Shown: positions 44,314 through 53,330, counted from the stretch's first letter. The stretch is 64,000 bases of DNA from Bradyrhizobium sp. AUGA SZCCT0158 (GCF_018130065.1 NZ_JAFCME010000020.1:50810-114809); one strand, 5' to 3'. Program-made: numbers and translations. The notes: generated by a model not told the origin, from the sequence alone.

Positions 44314-45915
44314 ATGCCGATTGGAATACGCGCGAAGCAAGATCTGACTGGACAAGGCTTGACCAGACGTCAATTGCTGGTTCGATCCGCATCCACGGCC
44401 GCGGTCGCAGCGTTGGGAAGTGTTGCCAAGCCCTATCTCAGCCGCGCCGCGGATCGTCCGCACATCGCCGGCGGGATCGCGTCAGGCGACGTCTCGGCCG
44501 ATTCCGCGGTGATATGGGCAAGGGCCGATCGGGCCGCGCGCATGCAGGTGGAGTGCTCGATCGACGAGAGCTTCAAGTCCATCCTTCGCGTCGCATCGTC
44601 GGAAGCGCTGCCCGAGCATGACTTCACCTCGAAGCTTTTGCTCGATGGCCTTCCTCCGGGGCGGGATATTTTCTACCGGGTGCGTTTCGCTGATATCGGC
44701 GAGTCCGGGATCTCGGGTGAGGCACAGGTCGGCCATTTCCGTACCGCGCCGGTGGCGCGACACGCGGTATCCTTTGTCTGGTCGGGCGATACCGCCGGCC
44801 AGGGCTGGGGCATCGATCCCGCCCGCGGCGGCATGCGGACTTACAAGACCATGCTCGAAAACCGCCCGGACTTTTTCATCCATTCGGGCGATCACATCTA
44901 CGCCGACTGTCCGATCGAAGCCGAATTGAAGTTGCCGGACGGAGGCTTGTGGCGGAACATCGTCACCGAAGACAAATCCGTCGTTGCCCACAGCCTCGCG
45001 CAATATCGCGCCAACTACAAATACAATTTGCTCGACGAGAATCTGCGCGCCTTCAACGCGCAAGTGCCGATGCTCGCGCAGTGGGACGATCATGAAGTGA
45101 CCAATGACTGGGCACCGATCGGCACCGCCGACGAGACCGGCTACGCCGAAGACGGCAGCTCTCACCTGGTGGCGCGGGCGGCCCGCGCGTTCCATGAATT
45201 CATGCCGATCCGCAACCTGGCTGGGCAGGCGGGGCGGATCTATCGCAAGGTCGCCTATGGGCCGCTGCTCGACGTCTTTCTGATCGACATGCGCAGCTAC
45301 CGCGATTCGACGTGGAATAATCGCGACGACCGCAGCGACACCTGCATTCTCGGCCCGGCGCAACTGGCCTGGCTGAAGCGTGAACTCACGGCGTCCGATG
45401 CGACCTGGAAGGTCATCGCCGCCGACATGCCGATCGGATTGATCAGCGAGGATGCGATCGCGCTTGGCGACGGCCCGCCGGAGCGGCGCGAATGCGAGAT
45501 TGCCGATCTGCTGTCCTTCATGAAGCGCATGGGCATCAGCAACACTGTGTGGCTGACGGCCGACATGCATTATACCGCCGCACATCGCTACCATCCGAAC
45601 CGCGCGGTATTCCAGGATTTCGAGCCGTTCTGGGAGTTCGTCTCCGGGCCACTGCATGCGGGGACCTGGGCGCCGGCTCCGCTGGACAATACGTTCGGAC
45701 CGGCGGTGGCGTTCCAAAAAGGCTGCAGCGCGGAGCAGGGCGAAAACCTCGCGCCGTGTTTCGGACTTCAGTTCTTCGGCCGGGTTGATATCGATGGCCG
45801 CTCGGAGGTCATGACGGTGACCTTGAAGGATGTCGACAATCGGGATCTATGGTCGGTGGATATCGACCCGCGGCCGGATGGACGGCAGAAGCAAGTGCTG
45901 TCTCAACACATCTGA
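44314..45915 (+). CDS. phoD: Alkaline phosphatase D-family phosphodiesterase, Tat-exported
   Basis: 533 residues. A twin-arginine signal (LTRRQLLVRSASTAAVAALGS) exports it folded. Next an N-terminal beta domain (IAGGIASGDVSADSAVIWARAD), then the PhoD metallophosphatase core with FVWSGDTAGQGWG, FFIHSGDHIYAD, WDDHEVTNDW, the MRSYR loop and TADMHYTAAHRYHP. These give the Asp/His/Asn ligands of the Fe/Ca centre. PhoD acts on phosphomonoesters and diesters at low phosphate. It sits next to the phosphonate cluster but has no strong PHO box of its own. The start has GAGGA upstream. Confidence 0.92.
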   Translation: MPIGIRAKQDLTGQGLTRRQLLVRSASTAAVAALGSVAKPYLSRAADRPHIAGGIASGDVSADSAVIWARADRAARMQVECSIDESFKSILRVASSEALPEHDFTSKLLLDGLPPGRDIFYRVRFADIGESGISGEAQVGHFRTAPVARHAVSFVWSGDTAGQGWGIDPARGGMRTYKTMLENRPDFFIHSGDHIYADCPIEAELKLPDGGLWRNIVTEDKSVVAHSLAQYRANYKYNLLDENLRAFNAQVPMLAQWDDHEVTNDWAPIGTADETGYAEDGSSHLVARAARAFHEFMPIRNLAGQAGRIYRKVAYGPLLDVFLIDMRSYRDSTWNNRDDRSDTCILGPAQLAWLKRELTASDATWKVIAADMPIGLISEDAIALGDGPPERRECEIADLLSFMKRMGISNTVWLTADMHYTAAHRYHPNRAVFQDFEPFWEFVSGPLHAGTWAPAPLDNTFGPAVAFQKGCSAEQGENLAPCFGLQFFGRVDIDGRSEVMTVTLKDVDNRDLWSVDIDPRPDGRQKQVLSQHI

Positions 45916-45946
45916 TCCGCCTGACGCGGCGGCAATGCGGATGCGC

Positions 45947-46654
45947 CTAACCCTGGCCTGGCATGAGGACGAATTGCCTGGCGATCCGGAAGCGGGAATC
46001 CGCGCTGTCCTGACGGAATAGCGCGAGCCGGTCGATCGCGAGCGTCTCGAGGCCGAGCGTGGAAAACCTATTCCTCAGCATCGCCAGAACGGTCTCCAGC
46101 CGGCTTGCGTCAAGCCGGCCTGTTAACGTCATGTGGAATCGAAACTCTTCCATCACGTAGGGATAGCCCCAGCGGTCGAGATGAGCGCGCTGCGCCGATG
46201 TCAGGCGGGAAGGATTGCGGCGCGCACGGTCCGCTTCAGTGAGCGGCGCACGGAACATATCGAACTCGCTGACGCTGTCGGCCGCAAGCCGGATCAAATC
46301 ACGCGGCGGCTCTGCCGGGATGACAGCAATGAAGCCGCTGATCGAACCGACCACCGGCCTGATCACTGGAATCGCCCGGGTCGTTGCGGCGAACGCGGCA
46401 CACGCCGCGAGGAGTTCGGCTTCCGTCCTGCCTTGTGCCAGCGAAAAGGGCGCCTTCAGCGTGGCGTGAAAGCCGTATTTGCGGGGATCGGCGGTCAGGT
46501 CCTGCCAATCCGGCGCAGCGCTGGCGACATCTACCGGAAACGGCAGGTCTTCGCCGCCAAAAGCGTCATAGCCAAGCAATTGCGCGCCGAAGCGGTTGAG
46601 ATCGCTGGCCTGCGCCGGGGCGTAGTAGATCGCGTAACGCGGATAATTCGACAT
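45947..46654 (-). CDS. DUF1045 2H-phosphoesterase-like protein of phosphonate clusters
   Basis: 235 residues. Two H-x-T motifs, KYGFHATLKAPF (about residue 62) and EFRFHMTLTGR (about 170), are the active-site pair of the 2H phosphoesterase superfamily, which opens cyclic phosphates. DUF1045 proteins are known markers of phn loci. The window has no phnP, the metallo-beta-lactamase enzyme that opens ribose 1,2-cyclic phosphate after C-P cleavage, so this protein is a candidate to do that step (inference). It is the third gene of a minus-strand operon with a transferase and a second phnM. Confidence 0.85.
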   Translation of the reverse strand: MSNYPRYAIYYAPAQASDLNRFGAQLLGYDAFGGEDLPFPVDVASAAPDWQDLTADPRKYGFHATLKAPFSLAQGRTEAELLAACAAFAATTRAIPVIRPVVGSISGFIAVIPAEPPRDLIRLAADSVSEFDMFRAPLTEADRARRNPSRLTSAQRAHLDRWGYPYVMEEFRFHMTLTGRLDASRLETVLAMLRNRFSTLGLETLAIDRLALFRQDSADSRFRIARQFVLMPGQG

Positions 46655-46667
46655 CGGTGCAGACTAA

Positions 46668-46717
46668 AGCGTTTTCGAGCGAAGTGGAGCCCGGTTCGCG
46701 TGAAGAAAACGCGTCAA
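46668..46717 (-). repeat. Dispersed repeat, copy 4, inside the phn operon
   Basis: Reverse-oriented copy of the 50-bp repeat (AGCGTTTTCGAGCGAAGTGG to GAAGAAAACGCGTCAA). It sits in the gap between the second phnM and the DUF1045 gene. Confidence 0.8.
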
Positions 46718-46735
46718 GACAAAAGACTCGGCGCG

Positions 46736-47929
46736 TCAGGCGGCCGCAACCGTCTTGCGCGGCGCCGTTGAGGGACTGCGCAGGCGGCCAGCCTCCGTCA
46801 GATGCACCAGGCGTCCCGCGGCCATGACGGCGACGACACGCGGCCGCAACGGCACCCTGTCATCGACGAAGATGATGTCGGCACGCTGGCCGGCGGCGAG
46901 AACGCCGCGATCGGTGAGGCCGGCGGCTCGGGCGGGGGCTGAGGATATCAGCTGCCAGGCCTCGGCCAGCGGCAGCACGCCATCGGCAGCAAGACGGAAC
47001 GCTGCCAATAACTGCGCCGGATAATAATAGTCCGACGCCAGCACCGAGCATAAGCCCTTGGCGATCATGTCGGACGCCTTGGTCCAGCCGGTATGGCTGC
47101 CGCCGCGGACGACATTGGGCGCGCCGAACACGATGAAGTCGCCAGCCTCTGCCGCCTCACGTGCGGTTTCCTCATTGACCGGAAACTCGGCGATGCCGAC
47201 GCCCTGCGCCCGAAACGCCTTCCGCATCTCGGGGCTTTCGTCGTCATGCGACAGCATGCGCACGTTGGCGTCACGCGCCGCTTTCGCCAGCCGGGCGATC
47301 GAGGCCGGCACCTCGTGCGCGCGGCCGACGACGCTCGCCACCAGCAAATCGAACGCCTCGTTCGAAAGCCCGGTGCGCTCGACCATGCGGCTGCGCTTTT
47401 GCGGCTTGTCGAGGTTGGCGACCGTCGCATCCATATGGTCGTTGAACGCGAACAGGTCGATGCGCCCGTCCGACAACCATTCGATGATCTCGGCTTCGGC
47501 GTCGAGATTGTAGGTCTCGTGACGCAGATGGAAGCGGGTATCGGCCGAAAGCTGCGGCCGCATCGACTCGATTGCTTCCAGGAGCCGCCTTGCATTATCG
47601 CCAGAGCGCAGGCCCGGCTCCCACGACCAGGTGGTGCCATGATAGACCGTGGTGATCCCGTTGCTGATTGCCTGCCGGTCGCTGTCGATCAGCGCCACGT
47701 CGATCGGGAAGTCGACGCCCGGGCGCCGCATCATCTGCCGTTCGAACGCGTCGCCATGCAGATCGACGATCCCCGGCAACACCAGCAAGCCGCCGGCGTC
47801 GATGCCCAGCGAAGCGCGGCCCTGGTCGGCGCCGATGGCGCTGATGTCACGGCCAGCGATCCGCAGTGAGGCCTCGTGGATTTCTTGGCCGAGCAGGGCT
47901 CGGCCGCCTTCGATGAAAATGTCAGTCAC
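46736..47929 (-). CDS. Second PhnM-type amidohydrolase
   Basis: 397 residues of the PhnM branch of the amidohydrolase superfamily (ribosyl-triphosphate diphosphohydrolase of C-P lyase). The metal motif reads LPGIVDLHGDAFERQMMRRPGV, and FHLRHETYNLDAEAEIIEW, FAFNDHM, MLSHDDESPEM and SDYYYPAQLLAAF follow. The other PhnM in the window (57949-59106) has HTDHLEAHYVPRP at the same place, so the two are distinct paralogues. The start overlaps the transferase stop (ATGA). Which of the two serves methylphosphonate degradation is not decided. Confidence 0.85.
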   Translation of the reverse strand: MTDIFIEGGRALLGQEIHEASLRIAGRDISAIGADQGRASLGIDAGGLLVLPGIVDLHGDAFERQMMRRPGVDFPIDVALIDSDRQAISNGITTVYHGTTWSWEPGLRSGDNARRLLEAIESMRPQLSADTRFHLRHETYNLDAEAEIIEWLSDGRIDLFAFNDHMDATVANLDKPQKRSRMVERTGLSNEAFDLLVASVVGRAHEVPASIARLAKAARDANVRMLSHDDESPEMRKAFRAQGVGIAEFPVNEETAREAAEAGDFIVFGAPNVVRGGSHTGWTKASDMIAKGLCSVLASDYYYPAQLLAAFRLAADGVLPLAEAWQLISSAPARAAGLTDRGVLAAGQRADIIFVDDRVPLRPRVVAVMAAGRLVHLTEAGRLRSPSTAPRKTVAAA

Positions 47930-48594
47930 GATGCTGCCCCCTGATGCCTGATCTGCGCGCGGACCGAGCCCGTGCCTGCTTCATATTTTGCCAGAAAATC
48001 CTCGACCGTGAGCTTGCGGAAATCGGGCAGGGCGCAGCGCAGCGTCTCATGGTCCCAATTCCACCAGGCAAGCTCGGCGAGCCGGCCGGCGACCTCTTCC
48101 GAAAACCGCCGCTTGATCGGCCGCGCCGGATTGCCGCCGACGATGGTGTAGGCCGGGACGTCCTTGGTCACGATCGCGCCGGCGGCGACCACGGCGCCGG
48201 TGCCGACGTTGCGGCCGGGCAGGATGATCGCGCCATGGCCGATCCAGACGTCATGGCCGATATGGATGTGGTGCGCGCGCCGCCATTCGAAGAACGCGGC
48301 GTCGTCGCTCTCGCCGGAAAAATAGGCGCTGGCCCGGTACGTGAAGTGCGCCTGCGTCGCGCGGTGCATCGGATGATTGCCGGGATTGATCCTGGTCATC
48401 GCCGCGATCGAGCAGAATTTGCCGATGGAAGTGTAGGTGATCTGGGCGTCATTGACGACGTAGGAATAGTCGTCCATCGACACTTCATGCAGGATCGTGC
48501 CCGCGCCGACTTCGCAATAGGCACCGAGCCGGGTGTCGTGCAGTTTCGCCGTGGGATCGACGGTCGGGTCGACTGAAAGCATTTTGCCGGCCAT
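47926..48594 (-). CDS. Hexapeptide-repeat acyltransferase of phosphonate clusters
   Basis: 222 residues from ATG 48594 with GGAGAG upstream. It is a left-handed beta-helix enzyme with repeats such as AKLHDTRLGAYCEVGAGTILH, DVWIGHGAIILPGRN, VGTGAVVAAGAIVTKDVPAYTIVGGNPARPI. A chloramphenicol-acetyltransferase-like (XAT) branch member known from phn loci; it could acylate aminophosphonates, as PhnO does with another fold. First gene of the operon, directly behind tandem PHO boxes. Confidence 0.85.
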   Translation of the reverse strand: MAGKMLSVDPTVDPTAKLHDTRLGAYCEVGAGTILHEVSMDDYSYVVNDAQITYTSIGKFCSIAAMTRINPGNHPMHRATQAHFTYRASAYFSGESDDAAFFEWRRAHHIHIGHDVWIGHGAIILPGRNVGTGAVVAAGAIVTKDVPAYTIVGGNPARPIKRRFSEEVAGRLAELAWWNWDHETLRCALPDFRKLTVEDFLAKYEAGTGSVRAQIRHQGAAS

Positions 48595-48651
48595 ACGGGC
48601 GTCTCTCCGCGACAAAGGTGGTGTCACGATGGCACGTCATCGACGGGCATG

Positions 48652-48680
48652 ATGACATCTTCGTGACGGTTGCATGACGG
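48652..48680 (-). promoter_or_regulatory. Tandem PHO boxes of the minus-strand phn operon
   Basis: On the minus strand three 7-mers recur at an exact 11-bp period: CCGTCAT, CCGTCAC and ATGTCAT (48680-48674, 48669-48663 and 48658-48652). The PhoB consensus is CTGTCAT-N4-CTGTCAT, so these are two overlapping boxes. They lie 58-86 bp before the transferase start. Confidence 0.75.
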
Positions 48681-48728
48681 ATGTCGCGTGGGCGACGAGG
48701 GTGTGGACGACGCCGCACCGCAGCGTGA

Positions 48729-48746
48729 TTGTCACACAACTGTAAA
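48729..48746 (+). promoter_or_regulatory. PHO box of phnC
   Basis: TTGTCAC, ACAA, CTGTAAA: two half sites each 5 of 7 to the CTGTCAT consensus with the correct 4-bp spacer, 46 bp before the phnC ATG. Confidence 0.6.
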
Positions 48747-48792
48747 GTCCAATCGCTAGCGATGATCCACGAGTGGGATTCTGGAGCATTGC

Positions 48793-49608
48793 ATGCTGGT
48801 AGTGGAAGGTTTGACGTGCCGTTTCGGCACAAAAGCCGCAGTGGATGATGCGTCATTCTCAATCGCGCCCGGCAACTTCGTCGGCGTGATCGGCCGCTCC
48901 GGCGCCGGCAAGTCGACGCTGCTGCGGATGATCAATCGCCTCGCGGAGCCTTCCGAAGGTCGCATCCTGTTTGAAGGCGTCGAGGTGACCGCGCTGCGCG
49001 GCAAGGATTTGCGGCAGTGGCGCGCGCGCTCGGCGATGATCTTTCAGCAGTTCAATCTGGTCGGCCGGCTCGATGTGCTGACCAATGTGCTGATGGGGCG
49101 GCTCGCCGAAATCCCGTCCTGGCGTTCGCTGACGCAAACCTGGCCCGAACGGGACAAGGCGCTGGCGATGTCGGCGCTCGAGCAGTTCGACATGGCTTCG
49201 CTTGCAGCCCAGCGCGCCGACCAGCTCTCCGGAGGTCAGCAGCAGCGGGTCGCGATCGCTCGTGCGCTGGTGCAGGAGCCGGATATCATTCTCGCCGACG
49301 AGCCGATCGCTTCGCTCGATCCACGCAACACGAGGATCGTGATGGATGCACTGCTGCGCATCAACAAGCATTTCGGCATCACCGTGATCTGCAATCTGCA
49401 TTCGCTCGATCTGGCGCGAGCCTATTGCGACCGCCTGATCGGCATGTCCGCGGGCCGCATCGTGTTCGACGGGGCGCCGGCGACGCTGACCGACCTCATT
49501 GCGCGCGAGCTTTACGATCTCGAAGCCAACGACGTCATGGGCGCAGCACCCGCACATGCGCCCGATGGAGCCGCCGTCCCTGAGCTGGGCACTGCGGCGG
49601 CGGCCTGA
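48793..49608 (+). CDS. phnC: Phosphonate ABC transporter ATP-binding protein
   Basis: 271 residues. It powers uptake of phosphonates with PhnD and PhnE. Walker A GRSGAGKSTLLRM, Q-loop FQQFNLVGRLDVLTNVLMG, signature LSGGQQQRVAIA, Walker B ILADEPIASLDP, and the FGITVICNLHSLDLARAYC switch. The ATG at 48793 is preceded by TGGAG. First gene of the transport operon. Confidence 0.95.
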   Translation: MLVVEGLTCRFGTKAAVDDASFSIAPGNFVGVIGRSGAGKSTLLRMINRLAEPSEGRILFEGVEVTALRGKDLRQWRARSAMIFQQFNLVGRLDVLTNVLMGRLAEIPSWRSLTQTWPERDKALAMSALEQFDMASLAAQRADQLSGGQQQRVAIARALVQEPDIILADEPIASLDPRNTRIVMDALLRINKHFGITVICNLHSLDLARAYCDRLIGMSAGRIVFDGAPATLTDLIARELYDLEANDVMGAAPAHAPDGAAVPELGTAAAA

Positions 49609-49687
49609 GCGTTCTTCTGTAACAGGGCGGCCGCTTGCAAAGCTGCAAACCGCCGAAAAAATGCGTAACACAACAAGAGGGCACACC

Positions 49688-50626
49688 ATGATCAATCGTC
49701 GTATCGTTCTGGCCGGCGCGGCCGCGCTGGCGTTTTCGGCCTCCAGCGCTTCCGCGCAGGACTGGAAGGGCAAATATCCGGAACTGACCTTCGCCGTCGT
49801 GCCGGCGGAAAACGCCTCGGGTGTGACCGAGCGCTGGGCGCCGTTCGTCGCCTATCTATCCAAGGAGCTCGGCGTGAAAGTGACGCTGCGCATTGCCAAC
49901 GATTACGCCGCCGTCATCGAAGGACAGCGCTCCGGCAACATCCATATCGCCAGCTACGGCTCGGCGTCGTTCGCGCGCGCGCGGATGACCGGCGTCAAGA
50001 CCGACGCCTTTGCCAACGACATCAATGCCGATGGCTCTACGGGTTATTACTCGGTGTTCTTCGTCAAGGCGTCGAGCCCGTACAAGAACATCGACCAGCT
50101 GAAGGGCAAGAATCTGGCTTTGGTCGATCCGAATTCGACGTCGGGCAACAACGTGCCGCGCTTCGAACTCGACAAGCTGGGAGTCTCCGATGCCGACACG
50201 TATTTTGGCAAGGTCGTGTTCAGCGGCAGCCATGAGAATGCCATCCTGGCACTCACGCAGGGCACCGTCGAAGTCGCCGCCAATCAATGGACCACCGACG
50301 ACGACTCCACGCTGGCCCAGATGCTGACCAAGGGCATGCTGAAGAACGCCGACGGCACAGCGATGAAGAAGGATGATTTCCGGATCGTCCATAAGTCCGC
50401 GCCCATTCTCAATGGGCCCTATGCCTATAATTCGGACCTTCCGGCAGATTTGAAGGCCGCCATCGCCAAGGCGTTTGCGGATGCACCGACCAAGGACAAG
50501 GCCGCCTTTGAGCGTCTTTCCGACGGCCAGAAAAAGGCCTTCAATCCCGCCACGACAAAGGATTGGGACGGCATGATCGACCTGATCAAGTTCGTGGACA
50601 ATCTTCGCAAGAAGAAGGCGTCCTGA
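49688..50626 (+). CDS. phnD: Phosphonate-binding periplasmic protein
   Basis: 312 residues from ATG 49688. The signal peptide is MINRRIVLAGAAALAFSASSASAQD. The core has LTFAVVPAENASGVTERW, VTLRIANDYAAVIEGQRSGNIHIASYG and FVKASSPYKNIDQLKGKNLALVDPNSTSGNNVPRFEL, typical of PhnD/PtxB-type proteins that bind the phosphonate group. A hairpin terminator follows it, allowing more PhnD than permease. Confidence 0.95.
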   Translation: MINRRIVLAGAAALAFSASSASAQDWKGKYPELTFAVVPAENASGVTERWAPFVAYLSKELGVKVTLRIANDYAAVIEGQRSGNIHIASYGSASFARARMTGVKTDAFANDINADGSTGYYSVFFVKASSPYKNIDQLKGKNLALVDPNSTSGNNVPRFELDKLGVSDADTYFGKVVFSGSHENAILALTQGTVEVAANQWTTDDDSTLAQMLTKGMLKNADGTAMKKDDFRIVHKSAPILNGPYAYNSDLPADLKAAIAKAFADAPTKDKAAFERLSDGQKKAFNPATTKDWDGMIDLIKFVDNLRKKKAS

Positions 50627-50646
50627 TCGATCGGCGGAGCGAGACC

Positions 50647-50675
50647 AGGCCGGGTCCATGCGACCCGGCCTTTTT
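50647..50675 (+). terminator. Intercistronic terminator after phnD
   Basis: 10-bp perfect arms AGGCCGGGTC and GACCCGGCCT with a 5-base loop followed by TTTTCC, between phnD and phnE. It is likely a partial terminator that lowers downstream expression. Confidence 0.75.
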
Positions 50676-50708
50676 CCGTTCAGGACATAACCGGCACAGC
50701 AGCCTTCC

Positions 50709-51593
50709 ATGACATCAGCCGTATCCATCCTTCCAGCTCAGCAACTTGCGGCACTCAACGACGCGTATCGTGTGGCGGTGGCGCGCAAGCGGCTGCGGAT
50801 GACGCTGGCAACGGCGGTATTCTTTGCCGTTCTCGTCATCGCCGCCATCGGCGCCGAGGTGAATCCGGTCACGTTCGTCAACAAGATCGGAAATTTCGTC
50901 AGCTACTTCGACCGCATCGGCACGCTGGAAAGCGGCGCGCGGGTCTGGTCCGATATCGGCGAGTGGTTCTGGGGCTGGAAAAAATGGCTGGCGCTGCTCG
51001 GCGAGACCGTCCTGATCAGTTACGTCGGTACCCTGGCCGGGGCGATCCTTGCTTTTGCGCTCAATTTTCTCGCCGCCGAAAATACCTCGCCGGCGCCATG
51101 GCTGCGGTTTACCATTCGCCGCCTGATGGAATTCTGCCGTACCGTTCCGGACATCGTGTTCGCGTTGATCTTCGTGATTGCGTTCGGTCTCGGGCCGATG
51201 GCCGGGGTTCTCGCCATCATGATCCATTCGGTCGGCGCGCTCGGCAAATTGTATTCCGAAATCGTCGAGAACATCGACATGAAGCCGGTCGAGGGGGTGC
51301 GATCGACCGGCGCGAGCTGGATCGCGTGCATCCGCTTCGCCGTCGTGCCGCAGGTTGCGGCGGGTTTTGCCAGCTACACATTGCTGCGCTTTGAGATCAA
51401 TGTGCGCGGCGCGTCGGTGATGGGTTTCGTCGGAGCCGGCGGCATCGGCCAGGAACTCGTCGTCGCCGTCAGAAAGTTCTTTTATTCCGACGTCAGTGCG
51501 ATCCTGCTGATGATCATTGTCACCGTGTTCCTGATTGATATCGGCACCGGATGGGCGCGCGGGCGGCTGTTCGGCAAGGAGGCACGGGCATGA
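50709..51593 (+). CDS. phnE: Phosphonate ABC transporter permease 1
   Basis: 294 residues with about six hydrophobic segments. The permease signature is AVEGVRSTGASWIACIRFAVVPQ-like (VEGVRSTGASWIACIRFAVV), the EAA loop that docks on PhnC. GETVLISYVGTLAGAILAFALNFLAAENT lies before it. Its stop overlaps the second permease start by ATGA. Confidence 0.93.
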   Translation: MTSAVSILPAQQLAALNDAYRVAVARKRLRMTLATAVFFAVLVIAAIGAEVNPVTFVNKIGNFVSYFDRIGTLESGARVWSDIGEWFWGWKKWLALLGETVLISYVGTLAGAILAFALNFLAAENTSPAPWLRFTIRRLMEFCRTVPDIVFALIFVIAFGLGPMAGVLAIMIHSVGALGKLYSEIVENIDMKPVEGVRSTGASWIACIRFAVVPQVAAGFASYTLLRFEINVRGASVMGFVGAGGIGQELVVAVRKFFYSDVSAILLMIIVTVFLIDIGTGWARGRLFGKEARA

Positions 51594-52438
51594 CACGGTT
51601 GCTGGCACCGGACTCCGGAGAGCTGCGTGGCCGCTATCCCGAGGTTTTCGACCGGCCGGCTTCCTCCCGTCTCGCGATCCCCGCGATGCTGCTCGCAGCA
51701 TTCGGGATCTTCGTGTTCGGGCTGGTCGAGCTGGAGTTTTCGCCGGCACGGATGCTGGCCGGGTTGAGCCAGCTCGGCTGGATCACGATGATGATGATCC
51801 CGCCCGATCCCGGCGGTTCGCTCCCGGTCTATCTCGTTGCACTCGGTGAAACACTGTCGATCGCGCTGCTGGGCACCACCCTTGCCGCGTTGCTCGCGCT
51901 GCCGGTCAGTCTGCTGGCGGCAAAGAACATCGTGCCGTCGGGTATCTTCCGCTTCCCGGTCCGCCGCTTTCTCGATTCGATCCGCGGCGTCGACACGCTG
52001 ATCTGGGCGCTGGTCTGGATCAACGTTGTCGGGCTTGGGCCGTTCGCGGGAGTGCTGGCGATTGCGGTGGCGGACTTTGGCGCGTTCGGCAAATTGTTCT
52101 CCGAAGCGATCGAGGCCGCCGACAAGAAGCAGGTCGAGGGCATCCGGGCCTCCGGCGGCAATGCGCTGCACGAAATACGGTTTGGGCTGATGCCGCAGGT
52201 GCTGCCTGTGATCGCAGGGCAGGTGCTCTATTTCATCGAGTCGAACACCCGCTCGGCCACCATCATCGGCATCGTCGGCGCCGGCGGCATTGGATTGCAG
52301 CTGGCCGAGCAGATCCGGGTGCTGGAATGGCAGAAAGTCTCATTCCTGATCCTGATGATCCTGGTGGCAGTCGCCGCCATCGACTGGATTTCGGGCAAGC
52401 TGCGGTTTGCGATCATCGGCCAGCGCGCGGTGGTTTGA
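51590..52438 (+). CDS. phnE2: Phosphonate ABC transporter permease 2
   Basis: 282 residues from ATG 51590, overlapping the first permease. Hydrophobic segments follow LAIPAMLLAAFGIFVFGLVE; the EAA loop is VEGIRASGGNALHEIRFGLMPQ and the end has LIGIVGAGGIGLQLAEQI-like text (IIGIVGAGGIGLQL). The two phnE genes probably form a heterodimeric channel. Confidence 0.93.
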   Translation: MTRLLAPDSGELRGRYPEVFDRPASSRLAIPAMLLAAFGIFVFGLVELEFSPARMLAGLSQLGWITMMMIPPDPGGSLPVYLVALGETLSIALLGTTLAALLALPVSLLAAKNIVPSGIFRFPVRRFLDSIRGVDTLIWALVWINVVGLGPFAGVLAIAVADFGAFGKLFSEAIEAADKKQVEGIRASGGNALHEIRFGLMPQVLPVIAGQVLYFIESNTRSATIIGIVGAGGIGLQLAEQIRVLEWQKVSFLILMILVAVAAIDWISGKLRFAIIGQRAVV

Positions 52439-52447
52439 TGGCAGCCC

Positions 52448-52537
52448 GTAGGGTGGGCAAAGGCGCACTTGCGCCGTGCCCACCAATCCTTTGGTGGGGA
52501 AGCAAGAGGTGGGCACGCTTCGCTTTGCCCACCCTAC
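52448..52537. repeat. Extragenic palindrome between phnE2 and phnF
   Basis: The arms GTAGGGTGGGC and GCCCACCCTAC lie at the ends, with GGCGCACTTGCGCC and CACCAATCCTTTGGTG hairpins within. It separates the convergent phnE2 and phnF genes. Confidence 0.8.
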
Positions 52538-52541
52538 AAGC

Positions 52542-53270
52542 CTAATCGCTTTCCACCAGAAACTCGACGCGTTCGGCGGCAAAGCGCGAGCGCTTGGTCA
52601 CGATTGGCTTGCCGTCGGGATCGACGTCGGTGCTGTCGACCACCAGCACCGGGCGGCCGAGCGCGAGATCGAGCCGTGCGGCGTCGCTGGCGTCGGCTAT
52701 GGCGGCGGTGATGCGGGTGGAAGATCTGCGGTAATCGCGGATGCCGTAATGTGCGACCAGCTTGGTCATCGAGCGCACGCTGGCAAAGACCCGTCCCGCG
52801 TCAGGGAAGCGCTCGGCGGAGAGCCATGAGGTGCTGACGCAGATCGGCGTCCGGTCGGCCAGCCGCAGCGCCTCGATCCGGACCAGGGGGGCGCCCGTCT
52901 TCAGTCCGAGTTCCCGCGCCAGTTCACGTGTAGCGACATCGTCGGACGCTGCGATCAACTGGCCACGCGGTTCATGGCCGCCGGCGCCGACGATTTCGGA
53001 AAACCGCGTCCGCGAGCGCAAGGGATAGGCGAGACGTTGGGCCTCGACATAAGTACCGCTGCCGCGCTCGGCGCGCACCAGCCCGCGTTCGGCGAGCGTC
53101 GCCAGCGCCCGGCGCACGGTATGGCGGTTGACCCGATAGGTCTCGGCGATCTCCATCTCGCCCGGCAGCTTCTCACCCGCGGCGAAGCGGCCCTCGGCAA
53201 TGCCGCGTTCGATCCCGTCGGCGACCTGCCGCCACAACGCCACACCGGTGGCCGCATCCTGCATGCTCAT
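52542..53270 (-). CDS. phnF: GntR/HutC-family regulator of phosphonate genes
   Basis: 242 residues. The winged-helix N-terminus is VADGIERGIAEGRFAAGEKLPGEMEIAETYRVNRHTVRRALATLAERGLV; the UTRA effector domain follows (RTRFSEIVGAGGHEPRGQ, LVRIEALRLADRTPICVSTSWL, RPVLVVDSTDVDPDGKPI). It is divergent from phnG and probably represses phnG-N by binding the palindrome at 53345-53370. The near-copy at 435-462 may be a second target. The ATG at 53270 leaves 118 bp for the shared regulatory region. Confidence 0.92.
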   Translation of the reverse strand: MSMQDAATGVALWRQVADGIERGIAEGRFAAGEKLPGEMEIAETYRVNRHTVRRALATLAERGLVRAERGSGTYVEAQRLAYPLRSRTRFSEIVGAGGHEPRGQLIAASDDVATRELARELGLKTGAPLVRIEALRLADRTPICVSTSWLSAERFPDAGRVFASVRSMTKLVAHYGIRDYRRSSTRITAAIADASDAARLDLALGRPVLVVDSTDVDPDGKPIVTKRSRFAAERVEFLVESD

Positions 53271-53312
53271 GCTGCAAATTTATCCGGGACGGTCATCCGA
53301 AAAACAACCCTG

Positions 53313-53330
53313 TTGTCACCAAACAGTCAT
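53313..53330 (+). promoter_or_regulatory. PHO box of the phnG operon
   Basis: TTGTCAC, CAAA, CAGTCAT: 5 of 7 and 6 of 7 to CTGTCAT with the right 4-bp spacer, 58 bp before the phnG ATG. A TATGAA at 53341-53346 is placed as its -10 element and overlaps the palindromic operator. Confidence 0.7.
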
